From positions 190,831,891 through 190,895,890 of the forward strand of contig NC_081406.1 of assembly GCF_030272615.1 (NCBI RefSeq): DNA of 64,000 nt. The letters run 5' to 3'. This document shows positions 32,348-44,996 of this stretch, piece after piece. This DNA is from Cryptomeria japonica. Taxonomy: Eukaryota > Streptophyta > Pinopsida > Cupressales > Cupressaceae. Under the pieces are notes generated by a model, which was not told where the DNA came from, ran no database searches, and was given only the letters and a program-made list of their open reading frames with translations. A program made the position numbers and the translations under genes. Position 1 is the stretch's first letter. Each line of letters opens with the position of its first letter.

Positions 32348-33796
32348 CTATAAGTGGATCCGGTAATGGAAGCTCTGGTAAAGATTGGGTCTTTATTGCT
32401 ATTAAGGATGATTCTCTGAAACCTGTCATTGATACAACTCATACTGAGGATAAGGTTCTTGCTAAAATTGAAGAGAAGGATGAATGGGTTATAGATAGTG
32501 GTTGCTCACATCACATGACTGGCGATAAGAGGAAATTCTTGACTTTGCAAGAATTTGATTGTGGACTAGTCAGATTTGGAGACAAGGCATGCAAGATCAA
32601 AGGCAAAGGAACAATATCCTTGGATGGTAAGACTAATACTAACAATGTTTATTATTTTAAAGGTTTGAAGAATAATCCTTTGAGTGTAGGTCAGATGGTG
32701 GATAGAGGATTTCATTTATAATTCAAAGATGGAAAGTGCAAGATTATCAATAGATCTAGATTGGATATTGCCTCCAGAACTCAGACCAAAGGAAAAATCT
32801 TTCATTTGAACTCTGGTGAGAAGGCTTGCTTGATTGCTCAAAGTGATGAAAGTTGTCTATGGCATAAGAGGGCGTGTAATGTAAATTTTGATTGCATAGT
32901 GAAGATCAGTTCAACTCAGGCTGTCAGAGATTTACCCAAGATTATTAAGCCTCATAATCCGGTATGTAGAGAATGTCAAATGGATAAGAAATTTAAAACT
33001 TATTTCAGAAGCATACATGATAGATCTAATGAAATTCTTGATCTTATTCATATTGATCTATGTGGACCGGCAAGGACTAAAAGTTTTCAAGGTGATAGAT
33101 ACTTTATGTTGCTTATTGATAATTATTCTAGAATGATGTGGGTTGCAGTTTTTAAAGAAAAATTAGAAGCTCTTGAAAAATTCAAAATTTTCAAAGCTAT
33201 GGTTGAGACAGAAACAAAATTGAAGATAAAATGTTTAACATCATATCAAGGCGATGAATTTACATCCGATGAGTTTAACAACTTTTGTGAGAAGCATGGA
33301 ATCAGAAGACAATTTTTCTGCACTTAGAACTCCATAGCAAAATGGAATAGTGGAAAGGAAGAACAAAACTATCTTAGATGCTGGAAGGTCAATGATGATG
33401 GAAGCCAAATTGCCTAATATCTATTGGAGAGAAGTTGTCAATACTGCGGTATACACTTTCAACAGAGTACACATAAAAGGTGATACCGGTAAGAGTCCTT
33501 ATACATTATGGTTTGGTCATACTCCTACTGTCAGATATTTCTTAATTTTTGGAAGTAAATGCTATATTAGAAGAGATGATGCATTAGGGAAATTTGATCC
33601 TAGAAGTGATGAAATATTTTTGGGTTATTCTACTAAGAGTAAAGCATATAGATGTTATAACAAAAGATTGAATAGGATAATGGAAAGCATAAATGTCAAA
33701 GTAGATGAACAAGGTAATAATCAGATCAGATCATATGACTATGGACCAGAAGATGAAATTGTCAGATCAGAACTAGTTGTGCAAAAATCAGTTTAG
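32301..33796 (+). pseudogene. Copia C protease and integrase, broken
   Basis: Protease box VIDSGCSHHMTGD near 32490-32525. Integrase zinc region LWHKRACNVNFD lacks the second His; PVCRECQMDK keeps the Cys pair. First Asp in HIDLCGP; the second, normally in SDxGGEF, is SYQGDEF, so the catalytic Asp is lost. The Glu region follows in a shifted frame near 33350 (ERKNKTILDAGR). Stop at 32721 and frame breaks near 32740 and 33330. GYSTKSKAYRCYN marks the integrase tail. Confidence 0.85.
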
Positions 33797-35508
33797 AGCA
33801 TTGTTCCATTTGCTCCAATAACATCAGAAAATTCTATAGTGACTGTCGATGAACATAAAGAGTCAACAAGTAAAGATAATCCAAAGCCTCCCAGGTACGT
33901 GAAGCTGAATTATTCTGAACATCAGATCATTGGAGATAAGAGGAAAGGTGTGATGACGAGAAGAAGGTTAGTTGCTGAAGAGGTATGTTTAATTTCTCAA
34001 ATTGAACCAGAATCTTTGATTGAAGCAAGTAAAGATGATAATTGGATGAGAGCTATGGAAGAAGAAATGAATCAGATAGAAAAGAATAAAACATGAGAAT
34101 TGGTTCCTAGGCCTAAAGATAAAAATGTTATTGGAACTAAAAGGGTTTTCAGGAATAAATTGAATGAGGAAGGTCAAGTTGTAAGAAGAAAGGATAGATT
34201 AGTTTGCAAAGGTTATTCACAAGAAGAAGGAGTTGATTATGATGAAACTTATGCTCTGGTTGCAAGAATTGAAGCGATAAGACTATTTCTTGCCTATGAT
34301 GCACACAAAAACTACCAGGTATATCAGATGGATGTTAAATGTGCATTTCTGAATGGAGATCTTAAGGAGGAAGTCTATATTGAGCAACTTGATGGATTTT
34401 CTTTATCAGAGGACAAGGACGTGGTATGCAGATTGAAGAAAGCTTTATATGGATTAAAACAAGCCCCTAGAGCATGGTATGCTAGATTAGATAATTATCT
34501 TTCAAAGCTCAGTTTTAGCAAAGGTAATGCTGATAGTAACTTATATTATAAGATTGAGCATGATGACATACTAATCATTGAAGTCTTTGTTGATCATATC
34601 ATTTTTGGAGGAGAAGAAAGTTTATGCATGAAATTTGTTGATGATATGAAGAATGAATTTGAAATGTCTATGATTGGAGAGATGAATTTTTTTTTAGGTT
34701 TGCGGATCACATAGATTGATAAAAGTATTTTCATTTGTCAAAATAAGTATGTGAAGGAATTGTTAAAGAAATTTGTTCGTGAAAATTCAAAACCTGTTGG
34801 TACTCCCATGATAACCGATTGCAAATTGACTAAGGAAGATAAATCCCCTAGAGTGAATCCAAGTAGATACAAATCAATGATTGGTGGATTGATGTAATTA
34901 ACTTAGACTAGACCTGATATAATGAATGTTGTCTGCATTGCTTCTAGATTTTAGTCTGATCCGAGAGGAAGTCATGATATTGTTGTAATAATAATATTCA
35001 GATATTTGGTAGGAACAACAAAGTATGGGTTATGGTATCCAAAGGATGATGATTTCAGATTATATGCCTATATAGACTCAGATTAGGTAGGTGATGTTGA
35101 TGATAGGAATAGCACTACAACTGATGCATTCTTTCTTGGGAATAAATTGGTCTCATGGCTTAGCAAGAAACAATCATGCACTTCATTATCTATTGCTGAA
35201 GTTGAATAAGTAGCTATTGCAACTAATTGTACACTCAGATTTTATGGATGAAGCAGATGTTGAAGGATATAAGGGTAAGTTATGATGAGCCTATTGTTAT
35301 TCACTGTGATAATACTATTGCTATTGATATGTCAAATAATCTGGTATTTCATTCCAATTCAAAACACATTTCTATAAGGTATAATTTCTTGAAGGAAAAG
35401 GTTGAAGCAAAGGAAGTCAAATTGGTTTGTGTGCCTACTAAGGAATGGATTGTAGTCATTCTAACTAAACCATTTCCTAAAGATACCTTTCAATATCTCA
35501 AAGATTAG
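33797..35508 (+). pseudogene. Copia C reverse transcriptase and RNase H, broken
   Basis: RT starts near 34030 (DNWMRAMEEEMNQIEKNKT, then TGA) and is open from 34100 to 34714: [32 protein letters not shown], and [11 protein letters not shown], where the second catalytic Asp is His. The following RNase H region (about 34715-35508) has many stops; recognisable pieces are YLVGTTKYGLWYP, IHCDNTIAIDMSNN and ILTKPFPKDTF. Inactive on two counts, the lost Asp and the stops. Confidence 0.85.
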
Positions 35509-35835
35509 TTGGGGGTCACCACCCCTGAGACAAAGACTTAGAGATGCAGGGATGCATCAATCCGGTGAGCTTACTAGACATATATTCTGATCCGAGTTGA
35601 TGGGATGATGTTGCTACTCAGGGGGAGTAGTCAACTACCTGGTTCAGTATTTTGGTTTAGCATCAGCCCTTTATCATTGATGTCAAAGGGGGAGATAGTA
35701 TTCATGTAAAAAACTGATAATCATTAGGGGAGAGATATTTTGTTGGTTTTTTATTCTTTGGGGACATTGTTGGCATTCCTTCGCACTTGGATGTTTTTCA
35801 CATTCAATGTTGCCATCAATGCCAAAGGGGGAGAT
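35509..35835 (+). promoter_or_regulatory. 3' untranslated stretch and polypurine tract of copia C
   Basis: GCCAAAGGGGGAGAT ends at 35835, next to the 3' LTR. A similar purine run (TCAAAGGGGGAGATAG) occurs near 35683-35698 and could act as a second tract. Confidence 0.8.
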
Positions 35836-37015
35836 TGTTGGCAATAGTGACTAAGTGTTGTCATTGATGTCAACACTATATCCTAGTTGCATATGGTTCT
35901 TCCCTAGTTGGACTTGGTTTTGGTTGATTCTGATCTGGTATAATCGCATCCTTGGATTCAGTTTTGGATGGTTATTCAGAATGGTTACATGCTTGTCATA
36001 TTTAGTTGGTTCATTATTTGGTGCTCTGGAAGCTATCATTTATGTTCCTGGTTGATATTCTTGGTACCGGTTAGCTTTACCAGTTGGCGATATTTAATGA
36101 TTTGGTTAAGTGATTTTGGTTTGGCTTACTATATTAGTTCCTAACGTGCTGAAGGTGCTTCTTGATCTTGTCCTAATTGTTTGGTGGCTTTGCATTGGTT
36201 GGTGTGATGATTTGGTGGTCCTATTTGGATCCAGTTGATTATTCTGTGTTATTTCATTGAGGGTTTCTACCAGTTGGTGAAATGTGTTGGAGATTGATCT
36301 TAATGTGATTTTTGACAGATATAATTGTTTGGGAACTTGAATTATTTCCATGCTATATAATGTAAATCATAATATTGGGCTGACAGTATCATGTGATGTA
36401 ATTTTTGTAATTCTAGGTGTATGGGTTTAGGGTTTAGCTGACCTTGTTATCAAGGTTGATGATCTATATTTATAGGTGACTTATTTATGTAATTTGGTAT
36501 GGTATGGTTATGTCTTCATTATCAAAGAGAGGTTTATGTGCGAACAAGGTTAGATAATTCAATGAAGGTTGTCAAGGATTTGGTGTTGCAAGGAAGACAT
36601 CAGTGCTTAACCGGAATTGTATCAAGTATTAGGAGATGCTACTTTCACAGTTCATTTTCTCCATATTGTAGTCCAATGTTTATGTAAGTCAGTGAGACTT
36701 ATTTTTTGTGATGAGCAGTTAGCTCTAGGTGGTTGGCCTGATTGCAAGTGCAATCCCCATTGTAATTATTTCACATACTATTGTAGAAGTATTATCTGAT
36801 TGTTGGTAGGGTTTCCCACCATGGTTTTTCCCTTTACTAGGCTTTCCATGTCAAAAATATTAGTGTTGTGTGATATGTGCTTTCATGTTTTATCTTTCAC
36901 CATGTTGTTCTTATCTTGCTTCGGTAAAAGGTTTAAAATTTTCTTTAAATGTTAAACTTGTGAAAAACTAATCCCCCCCCTCTTAGTTTTCCTTCAATAT
37001 CAAAACATTCTAGCA
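35836..37015 (+). repeat. 3' LTR of copia C
   Basis: 1180 bp, TGTTGGCAATAGTGAC to CATTCTAGCA. Aligns with the 5' LTR with many substitutions and small indels. GTTTAGGGTTTAG at about 36424-36436. Confidence 0.87.
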
Positions 37016-37020
37016 TAATC
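37016..37020. repeat. Right TSD of copia C (TAATC)
   Basis: One mismatch to TAATA at 30101-30105. Confidence 0.6.
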
Positions 37021-37700
37021 TAGGTATACCATATAAGTGTATGGTCTTTGACTAATCCATATATAGTCCAATAATATAGGTATACCTCCAAAAAATCATG
37101 ATTAAAATATTTGAATGTATTCACCATGATACAACTGAATACTATTAGTGCATTCTTGAGATCGAAAGATATTATTGTATACATGAATGAACCCCATTTT
37201 ATAAAAAAGTGGTCTTAGGTTGATCTTCTTCTCTTATATGAACTTGATGATATCTAGAAAATTCATTAGTGAATGAGTAGATTTTTCTTCTAGCAACTAA
37301 TTCAAGGATTTCCTCATTAAAAGGTGTGGGGAAGGGATCATGTAAGAAAACTTATTTAATTTGCAAAAATTGACAAACACTCCGATTTCTCATCTTTAAA
37401 ATTTTGTATCACCATTAGGCTTATCAACTTAGAATCATCCACCAGTTTGATTCTTTGTGCTACCAACATTTTATCTAACTCAATATTTACTCTCTATTTC
37501 ATGTTGTGATTTAGGTGATCTATGGTCATTTTTGAATTGGTTTGGAACCTTCTTTTAGGTATATTTTCAATGTCATGATTTCCTCCTTGATGCCCTTCAT
37601 GTCAGTAAATGTTTGAGGAAATAGTTCTTTATATTCTATAAGGAGTTCTATAATGGTCTCCACAATAGCTTCGTTTGGGTAGTAATCTCCAATCTTTTCC
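37016..37700 (-). pseudogene. Gypsy reverse transcriptase, N-terminal part
   Basis: From 37690 down: IELLIEYKELFPQTFTDMKG and MTLKIYLKEGSKPIQK (protease-RT linker and RT start), a badly decayed stretch, then LHDPFPTPFNEEILELVA and YHQVHIREEDQPKTTFL, the fingers region of plant gypsy RT. Frame breaks throughout. Copia C lies after it. Confidence 0.75.
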
Positions 37701-38158
37701 ATTTTTGGCTATCTGATGTATCAATATTTTCCTCACAAAGTTTGATAGGGTGGTTGTGGCAATGTATTTCAAAATTATTCTGGAGTTTGACTTCTCATTC
37801 TCCTTCTTTTACTTCAATGTTGATCTTGGGATCTACTTCTTCTTCATCCATATAAACTATATAACATTGGTTTTTTACTAGTTGTTCATGTTTGTCTATC
37901 CATTTTGACTAGTTTCCATATGCATTCACTTTAGAGTGGTGGGTTGGGTTCGTGAGACATATTTTCTAGAAGTAATAAGAATATGATATCCTTGATCCTA
38001 AATAGGGTCTCATTAGTATCTTGGAAAGAGAATGTATGATTAAAATATGTGCAAACTATATCCCAATCCTTAGTTTTTGATCTTCTTTCTTCATTAATGT
38101 ACCAGGTTTGTACCATTGGTGTTAGGGTACAAATAAAGAGTTGTTTGTATAGGCAATG
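37701..38158 (-). pseudogene. Gypsy interior piece of uncertain domain
   Basis: A minus-strand open stretch (37931-38158) reads WYINEERRSKTKDWDIVCTYFNHTFSFQD. Its place between protease and RT suggests the protease-RT linker, though the wording resembles a gag capsid helix. It cannot be settled by eye. Ends at the left edge of copia D. Confidence 0.45.
38154..38158. repeat. Left TSD of copia D (CAATG)
   Basis: Identical to 44997-45001. Confidence 0.88.
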
Positions 38159-39609
38159 TGTTGGCATTTCAATTAGGATATTGAGAAGGTTGTTGATAAT
38201 TATGGATATAATTGATTAAGGATGTTTACTGTCTTCACAATATTATTTTGTCATTGATGTCAAGAAATTGATTTTCTGATTTAGTATAATGTTGCCATAT
38301 CTTAAGAAGTATATTTTGAAGAGAATTAAGATGTCGGTAAAACACACCGAAAGAATGTGATGAATAAGGGGAGGAATAAGTTATTCAATGGGCAACTATT
38401 ACTGAGTTAGACAATGATGAGATCATGTTGTTTAGATTGTTTTGATATCCTACATATGCTATTGTTTGTAAGGTTAATACTATACTATGTTACCGAGCAA
38501 GGAACCTGGTTGGTAAACCCTAAGGTTATTGCTATCGGTTAATGAAGGTGGAATGTCTATTGAGTGAAGTTTAGTATTTATCGAGTTGCAACCGAATAAT
38601 AACAGAATGCATTGGATGAATGCATGCATTATTTAATGATGGAAGATGATGAGCTGGTTATGATTAAATGATTGATACAACATGTATGAAGTTTGTTAAG
38701 GATCTATGGCAATGGAAGATTAGCAGGAAGATCTACAACTCAGATTGAACCGCAATACCCTAGCACAAGTTCCAAGAAATGTATGCAAGTTCCAAGCTAA
38801 TGTAAAACATTTTCCAATCAAAGGATACATTGAACCTAGTCAAGATTGAAGATCTGATGGCTATGATTGATCATGGGAAATGTGATCAAAGAGATTAAAC
38901 GGTTAGCAAATTGTTTATAAATAAGGAACTGTTGATAAACAATGTGTGCAGGCAAGTGTAAGCACAGCGATGCTACATAGTGATTACCGAGCACATAACC
39001 TTGAAGACCTGTTTGAATAATAGAGTAAGGAGCCCAGCAGAGGGACAAGATAAGTCCTATGACTAGATTGTATTGAGCAAATAAGAATTTGCTTTAGCAT
39101 TTTAGATGCAAAGTTGCAGACATACTCATTACTGTTATTTATTTGTAAGTGATAAAAAATCTCTTAACCGAGTGGACTTAACAGTCTTATTTGTAAATCT
39201 TGTAGAAAGGTGACATTCTGATTGAGTGTTTGAAACCCTTTAACAAGGTCACCTCTAACAAGGTGAAAATCCTAACAGATCTAAGGGAAATCCCTTAACC
39301 GGGTCACATCTAGCAATGTGTTTGTAATCTTTAACAAGATTTGCTTTTAACCAAGCATACTCTAGAAGAGTATATTTCTTAGTGGGTCCAAAATCCCATA
39401 GCGGTTTTTCCCTATTTGGGTTTCCACGTTAAATCTGGTGTTATGAGTGTTGTTATGATTATGTGTTCTTAAGTTTGCATGTTTTACAGTTTTTGTTACA
39501 TATATCTGTTAAAGCTACCGAGGTTGAATCTATTGAATATATTGAAGATTAAGTTTGTATGATTCACCCCCCCCTCTCATCTTGTTAATAATTAGCATCA
39601 GAGTTATCA
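38159..39609 (+). repeat. 5' LTR of copia D
   Basis: 1451 bp, TGTTGGCATTTCAATTAGG to GAGTTATCA. Contains AAACCCTAAGG near 38515, TTAACCGAGTGG / CCTAACAG-type modules (39170-39360), GGTTTTTCCC near 39402 and a C-tract near 39567-39574 followed by TCTCATC. Confidence 0.92.
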
Positions 39610-39623
39610 ATTGGTATTAGAGC
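39610..39623 (+). promoter_or_regulatory. Primer binding site of copia D
   Basis: ATTGGTATTAGAGC; one base differs from the tRNA-Met complement used by B and C (C to T). F shows the same variant. Confidence 0.85.
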
Positions 39624-39674
39624 TTTGGACTCCGAAAGAAAAGTTTAAAGGTACTCAAGGAAAAAGATCCAAAG

Positions 39675-40620
39675 ATGTATAAGAGGTATGCACCAAAGCT
39701 GAACAAGTCAAGTTTCTCTACATGACAGAAAAGGATGAAGCTGCACCTATCAGGAATTGGAGAATATGCTATATATTATTTGGAGAATGATTTCATTACA
39801 CCTAGCACCTATCCATTGACAATGGAAGAGAAAAAGGCAAAGCAAGAACATATTCAAGCAATGATTGAAATAACATCTACATCGCCCAACTCAAAGTTTA
39901 ATGATCTAGAAGGCTGCAATGATGCCAAGGCAATGTGGGACAAGCTCATATATGTGTATGGTGGTGATGAACATGTTCAAAGAGCAAAAGTGGATAGTCT
40001 AAGAGGACAACTTGAATCTATGAGAATGAATGAAGGTGAGAACATAACCTAGTATAGTACAAGGTTAAAGGAGATTGTCAATCAAATCAAAGAAGCAAGA
40101 GGAACCATTGAAGAGAAGGATGTCACAAGTAAGCTATTAAGAACCCTTCTACCTGCTTATGCAATCCGAGTCTCTGCAATCAATGAATTGAGGTCTGTAC
40201 CCAATATGTTAGTTTCTTTGGATGCTACTATTGGTAAGCTACATGCATTTGAGTTAAGTAACTTTGATAATAGTGGGTCTTCGGTAAATAAAATTGAGTC
40301 TGCATTTAGTTCTTTTCATCTTGATGAATCTGATGATTACAATGATAGAAAGTATAAGTACTCTGAAGGGAATCACAGTGGAGCAAGTGAAAGATTTCGC
40401 AAAAACATGGAGGAGGTACACAAACTTTATGAAGAAATCAGAAAGCAAGAAGAGTTTGAAGCACTATTAGCCAGAAGGCTACCGAGAGGAAAAGGTAAGT
40501 ACAAAGGAAAGTTGCCTTTGAATTGTTTTTACTGTGATATAATAGGACATATGGCTTCTAATTGTCCTAACAAAGAATCTAGTGAAAAGAGAGATTACCG
40601 AGATGACATATAGAAATATA
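39675..40620 (+). pseudogene. Copia D gag, two stops in frame
   Basis: ATG 39675 (MYKRYAPKLNKSSFST), TGA at 39723-39725, then open to a TAG near 40050, where GENIT is followed by a stop. UBN2-like words: AKAMWDKLIYVYGGDEHVQR and LLRTLLPAYAIRVSAINE. A basic LLARRLPRGKGKYKGKLPL leads to a zinc knuckle CFYCDIIGHMASNC. Gag-type RNA binding and capsid role inferred from the family. Confidence 0.87.
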
Positions 40621-41978
40621 ATCATTATAGAGGACACTGAGACTTTAGAAGAAGAGATAAAAAGACATGTCTAATAGCTGATGAGGAATCTAATGATGAT
40701 AAATTAGATGAAACTGATACAGAGGAATTTGTTTATGTGGCTATCAAAGATGGATCAGATGAAGAAAGGTATGAAGAAAAAGCTTTAATATCTCACATAA
40801 ATACTAATGATTCTTAGATCATAGATAGTGGATGCTCACATCACATGGTAGGTGATAAACACAAGTTTGTTATGTTAGAAGATCATGTAAGATTTGGTAA
40901 TGATGCACCATGTCCAGTGAGAGGTAAAGGATCTATAACACTTCTTGACAATGCTAAATGCAATGGTGTTTATTGGGTTGAAGGTTTGAAATACAATTTG
41001 TTGAGTGTAGCATAGCTAAACAATACAGGATACTGAATAGAGTTTCAGAAAGGAATTGTCAAAGTTCATGACAAGCATGGAAAGTTAGCAGCTACCGGGA
41101 CACAAACAAAAGGTAACAGATTTCACCTTGACTCAACTCGGAATAAGTGTCTATATGCAAAGATAGATGATACCTGGTTATGGCATAAAAGGTTTTGTCA
41201 TGTAAATTTTGATAATCTGATCAAAATAAGCAAGAAGCACTGAGTAAGAGGTCTACCGAGTCTTGAGAAACCTAAGAATGCTATATGCCGAGGATGCCAG
41301 ATGGGTAAGATGACAAGATCAAGCTTTACAAGTAAGTCCTACACTTCTAAGGGAATTTTAGATCTTGTGCATACTGATCTTTGTGGTCCTATGAAAGTTC
41401 AGAGTTATTATGGTGATAAGTATTTCATATTATTTGTGGATGATTACTCAAGGATGATGTCAGTAATGTTTTTAAAACAAAAATCATAAGCTTTTCAAAT
41501 GTTTAAATGGTACAAGGCAAGAGTTGAAAATGAAATAGGAAGACAACTGAAATGTCTTAGATCTGATAGAGGAGGTGAGTTCACTTTTGATGAATTTAAC
41601 TTATACTACAATGATCATGGTATAAAGAGGCAAGTATCTGCACCAAGAACACCCCAGCAAAATGGGATAGCCGAGAGAAGAAATAGATCAATTGTGGATT
41701 GTGCAAGAACCTTGATGATAGAAAAGAAGGTACCTCAAACATTTTGGAGAGAAGCAATCACCATTGCAATTTACACCCTGAACTGAATACAACTGAAGAA
41801 AGGAAATTTGATGACACCATATGAAATCTAGTATGACAAGAAACCCAATTTAAGTTATTTTAAAATCTTTGGAAGTAGATGCTATGTTCACAAAGATGAC
41901 AGAAATGGTAAGTTTGATCAGAAAAGTGAAGAAGGAACATTTCTTGGTTATTCTTCTAGAAGAAAAGCATTTAAATGT
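40621..41978 (+). pseudogene. Copia D protease and integrase, broken
   Basis: Protease box IIDSGCSHHMVGD near 40820-40857, preceded by a stop. Integrase: LWHKRFCHVNFDN and CRGCQMGK (zinc site), HTDLCGP (first Asp), CLRSDRGGEF (second Asp intact), QQNGIAERRN (Glu intact). All DDE residues remain, but stops occur near 41014, 41240, 41488, 41785 and 41830. Confidence 0.87.
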
Positions 41979-43154
41979 TTGATCAAATCATCTAACAAAA
42001 TAGTAGAAAGTGCAAATGTGAAAATTGATGAATTTGCAGAAAGAAATGATGAAGGAAACTCCAAAGAACTAGAAGATTATGAAGGATTTGTGTATGTTCA
42101 ATCGAGAAGTCCTACTGAGAAAACTGCTAAAGGAAATGAAGAGAATATCCAGTTACCGAGTGATGAAGAAGATAATATAGAATCTACCGAGCCTATATTA
42201 GCCAAGTATATCAAAAGAAATCATGCATCAAGTCAGATTATAGGAGATAAGAATGATCCTATGATGACAAGGAATAAATTGAGACAGAACACATGTCTGA
42301 TATCTGAATTTGAACCAAGGATAGTGCAAATGAAAGATGAGATTTTCATTACTCAATCCAAGTACATAAAGGAAATCTTGAAGAAATTTGGAAGGGAGGA
42401 TTCAAAAGCAGTAAGTACTCCTATGACTACCAACTGTAAACTATCAAAGAATGATGAATCTACATCTATTGATGAGACACTTTATCGATCTATGATTGGA
42501 AAGTTGCAATATGTTGTTCACAACAAGCTAGATATAGCACATGCAGTAGGTATAGTTGCAAGATTTTTTGTAGATCCCAAGGAAACACACATGACAACAA
42601 TCAAGAGAATTTTCAGATACTTGAAAGGCACTGAGGATTATGGCTTAGTATATCAGAAAGGAAATGACTTTGATTTAAAAGTTTATACTGATGCTGATTG
42701 GGCAGGCAACATAGATGATAGGAAAAGAACAAGTGTTGGAGCTTTCTTTTTAGGAGAAAGATTAGTGAGTTGGCTTAGCAAGAAACAAGGATGTATTTCA
42801 CAGTCAACAGCAGAAGATGAATATGTTGCTGCAGCATTGAATTTTACCAATATAGCATGGATCAAACAACTGTTGGAAGGCATAAATGAGAAAGTTACCG
42901 AGCCAGTAACTATATTATGTGATAATACTAGTGCCATTAACATTTCAAAGAATCCTATTATGCACTCTAAGATAAAGCACATCTCTATCAAATATCATTA
43001 TCTTAGAGAAGAAGTTCAAGAGAAGAAAGTGGTGTTGGAGTATGTTTGCTCAAAGGAACAAATAGTAGATATTTTCACCAAGCCGCTGCCAAGGGACACT
43101 TTTGAGTATCTCAAAAGTAACTTAGAGGTCCTACCCCTATCTTCTACTCACTGA
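41979..43154 (+). CDS. Copia D integrase tail fused to RNase H, RT core deleted; 391-codon open frame
   Basis: One uninterrupted frame. It begins in the integrase C-terminus (KIVESANVKIDEF), passes the acidic linker, reaches CLISEFEPR, and jumps to IVQMKDEIFITQSKYIKEIL, which in B lies about 700 bases further on. Missing are the RT fingers and palm with [10 protein letters not shown] and FVDD. RNase H is complete to the eye: VYTDADWAGNIDDRKRT, SQSTAEDEY, CDNTSAINISKNP, FTKPLPRDTF. Upstream stops mean it could only be expressed from an internal start. It is most likely part of a dead polyprotein. Confidence 0.75.
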   Translation: MIKSSNKIVESANVKIDEFAERNDEGNSKELEDYEGFVYVQSRSPTEKTAKGNEENIQLPSDEEDNIESTEPILAKYIKRNHASSQIIGDKNDPMMTRNKLRQNTCLISEFEPRIVQMKDEIFITQSKYIKEILKKFGREDSKAVSTPMTTNCKLSKNDESTSIDETLYRSMIGKLQYVVHNKLDIAHAVGIVARFFVDPKETHMTTIKRIFRYLKGTEDYGLVYQKGNDFDLKVYTDADWAGNIDDRKRTSVGAFFLGERLVSWLSKKQGCISQSTAEDEYVAAALNFTNIAWIKQLLEGINEKVTEPVTILCDNTSAINISKNPIMHSKIKHISIKYHYLREEVQEKKVVLEYVCSKEQIVDIFTKPLPRDTFEYLKSNLEVLPLSSTH

Positions 43155-43510
43155 CCGAGTTCGGTGAATGCATCAATTTGATGACTCTAAAGAATATCTT
43201 TTAGGAGTTGATGCTGATTTACACACTTTAGGATGTTTTCTAAAAGTGTGCAGGAAACAAAAATAGGGAACATGAATTGAAGATAAAATTCTCTAACTGA
43301 GACTAAGTTGATACCGAACAGCAAAGGAATTACTTCACACAAGAAGAAATTATGTATTAGTTTTCTTTTGGCATTGTTGTCAAAGGGGGAGAAGACTAAT
43401 GACATGGGGAGAGCATTTCAGCAATCTGAGCAATCACAATCACAGCAATCTGAATTTGAATCTCTTAGGTCAAATCAATTGGTTTTGCCGTCAATGCCAA
43501 AGGGGGAGAT
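43155..43510 (+). promoter_or_regulatory. 3' untranslated stretch and polypurine tract of copia D
   Basis: GCCAAAGGGGGAGAT directly precedes the 3' LTR at 43511. A second purine run, TCAAAGGGGGAGAAG, lies near 43380-43394. Confidence 0.82.
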
Positions 43511-44996
43511 TGTTGGCATTTCAATTAGGATATTGAGAAGGTTGTTGATAATTATGGATATAACTGATTAAGGATGTTTACTGTCTTCACAATATTATTT
43601 TGTCATTGATGTCAAGAAATTGATTTTCTGATTTAGTATAATGTTGCCATATCTTAAGAAGTATATTTTGAAGAGAATTAAGATGTCATTAAAAGAAACA
43701 GAAAGAATGTGATGAATAAGGGGAGGAATAAGTTATTCAATGGGCAACTATTACCGAGTTAGACAATGATGAGATAATGTTGTTTAGATTGTTTTGATAT
43801 CCTACATATGCTATTGTCTGTAAGGTTAATACTATACTATGTTACCGAGCAAGGAACCTAATCGGTAAACCCTAAGGAACCTAGTTGGTAAACCCTAAGG
43901 TTATCGCTATCGGTTAATGAAGGTGGAATTTCTACCGAGTGAAGTTTAGTATTTACTGAGTTGCAACCGAATAATAACAAAATGCATTAGATGAATGCAT
44001 ACATTATTTAATGATGGAAGCTAATGAGTTGGTTATGATTAAATGATTGATACAATGTGTATGAAGTTTGTTAAGGATCTATGGCAATTGAAGATTGGCA
44101 GGAAGATCTACAGCTCAGATTGAATTGCAATACCCTAGCACAAGTTCCAAGAAATGTATGCAAGTTCCAAGGTGAGGTAAAACATTTTTCGATCGAAGGA
44201 TACATGAACCTGGTCAAGATTGAAGATCTGATGGCTATGATTGACCATGGGAAATTTGATCAAAGAGATTAAGTGGTTAGCAAATTGTTTATAAATAAGG
44301 AACTGTTGATAAACAATGTATGCAGGCAAGTGTAAGCACAAGGATGCTGCATAGTGATTACCGAGCACATAAGCTTGAAGACCTGTTTGAATAACAGAGT
44401 AAGGAGCCCAATAGAGGGACAAGATAAATCCTATGACTGGATTGTATTGAGCAAATAAGAATTTGCTTTAGCATTTTAGATGCAAAGTTGCAGACATACT
44501 CATTACTGTTATTTATTTGTAAGTGATAGAAAATCTCTTAACTGAGTGGACTTAACAGTCTTATTTGTAAATCCTCTAGCAAGGTGACATTCTGATTGAG
44601 TGTTTGAAACCCTTTAACAAGGTCACCTCTAACAAGGTGAAGATCCTAACAGATCTGAGGGAAATCCCTTAACCGGGTCACATCTAGCACTGTGTTTGTA
44701 ATCTTTAACAGGATTTGCTTTTAACCGAGCATACTCTAGAAGAGTATATTTCTTAGTGGGTCTGAAATCCCACAGTGGTTTTTCCCTATTTGGGTTTCCA
44801 TGTTAAATCTGGTGTTATGAGTGTTGTTATGATTATGTGTTCTTAAGTTTGCATGTTTTACAGTTTTTGTTACATATATCTGTTAAAGCTACCGAGGTTG
44901 AATATGTTGAATATATTGAAGATTAAGTTTGTATGATTCACCCCCCCCCCCTCTCATCTTGTTAATAATTGGCATCAGAGTTATCACAATGGTCAT
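43511..44996 (+). repeat. 3' LTR of copia D
   Basis: 1486 bp, TGTTGGCATTTCAATTAGG to GAGTTATCA. It is longer than the 5' LTR chiefly by a 23-bp tandem duplication at 43851-43896 (AAGGAACCTARTYGGTAAACCCT twice, with changes) and a longer C-tract (about 44940-44952). Confidence 0.92.

Larger units (their letters stand above)
30106..37015 (+). mobile_element. Copia C: full-length degenerate Ty1/copia retrotransposon
   Basis: LTRs 30106-31268 and 35836-37015, primer site, gag to RNase H in copia order, polypurine tract, and TSD TAATA/TAATC. Sequence is clearly diverged from B, D and E, so it is a separate family. Gag and the first half of pol are mostly open, the RNase H part is heavily broken. 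It lies in the gypsy reverse transcriptase. Confidence 0.9.
38159..44996 (+). mobile_element. Copia D: Ty1/copia retrotransposon lacking the reverse-transcriptase core
   Basis: LTRs 38159-39609 and 43511-44996, primer site, gag, protease, integrase, an RT tail fused directly to the integrase-RT linker, RNase H, polypurine tract, and a perfect TSD CAATG. The RT catalytic region is missing by a clean in-frame deletion. It is inserted in the gypsy element. Confidence 0.93.
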
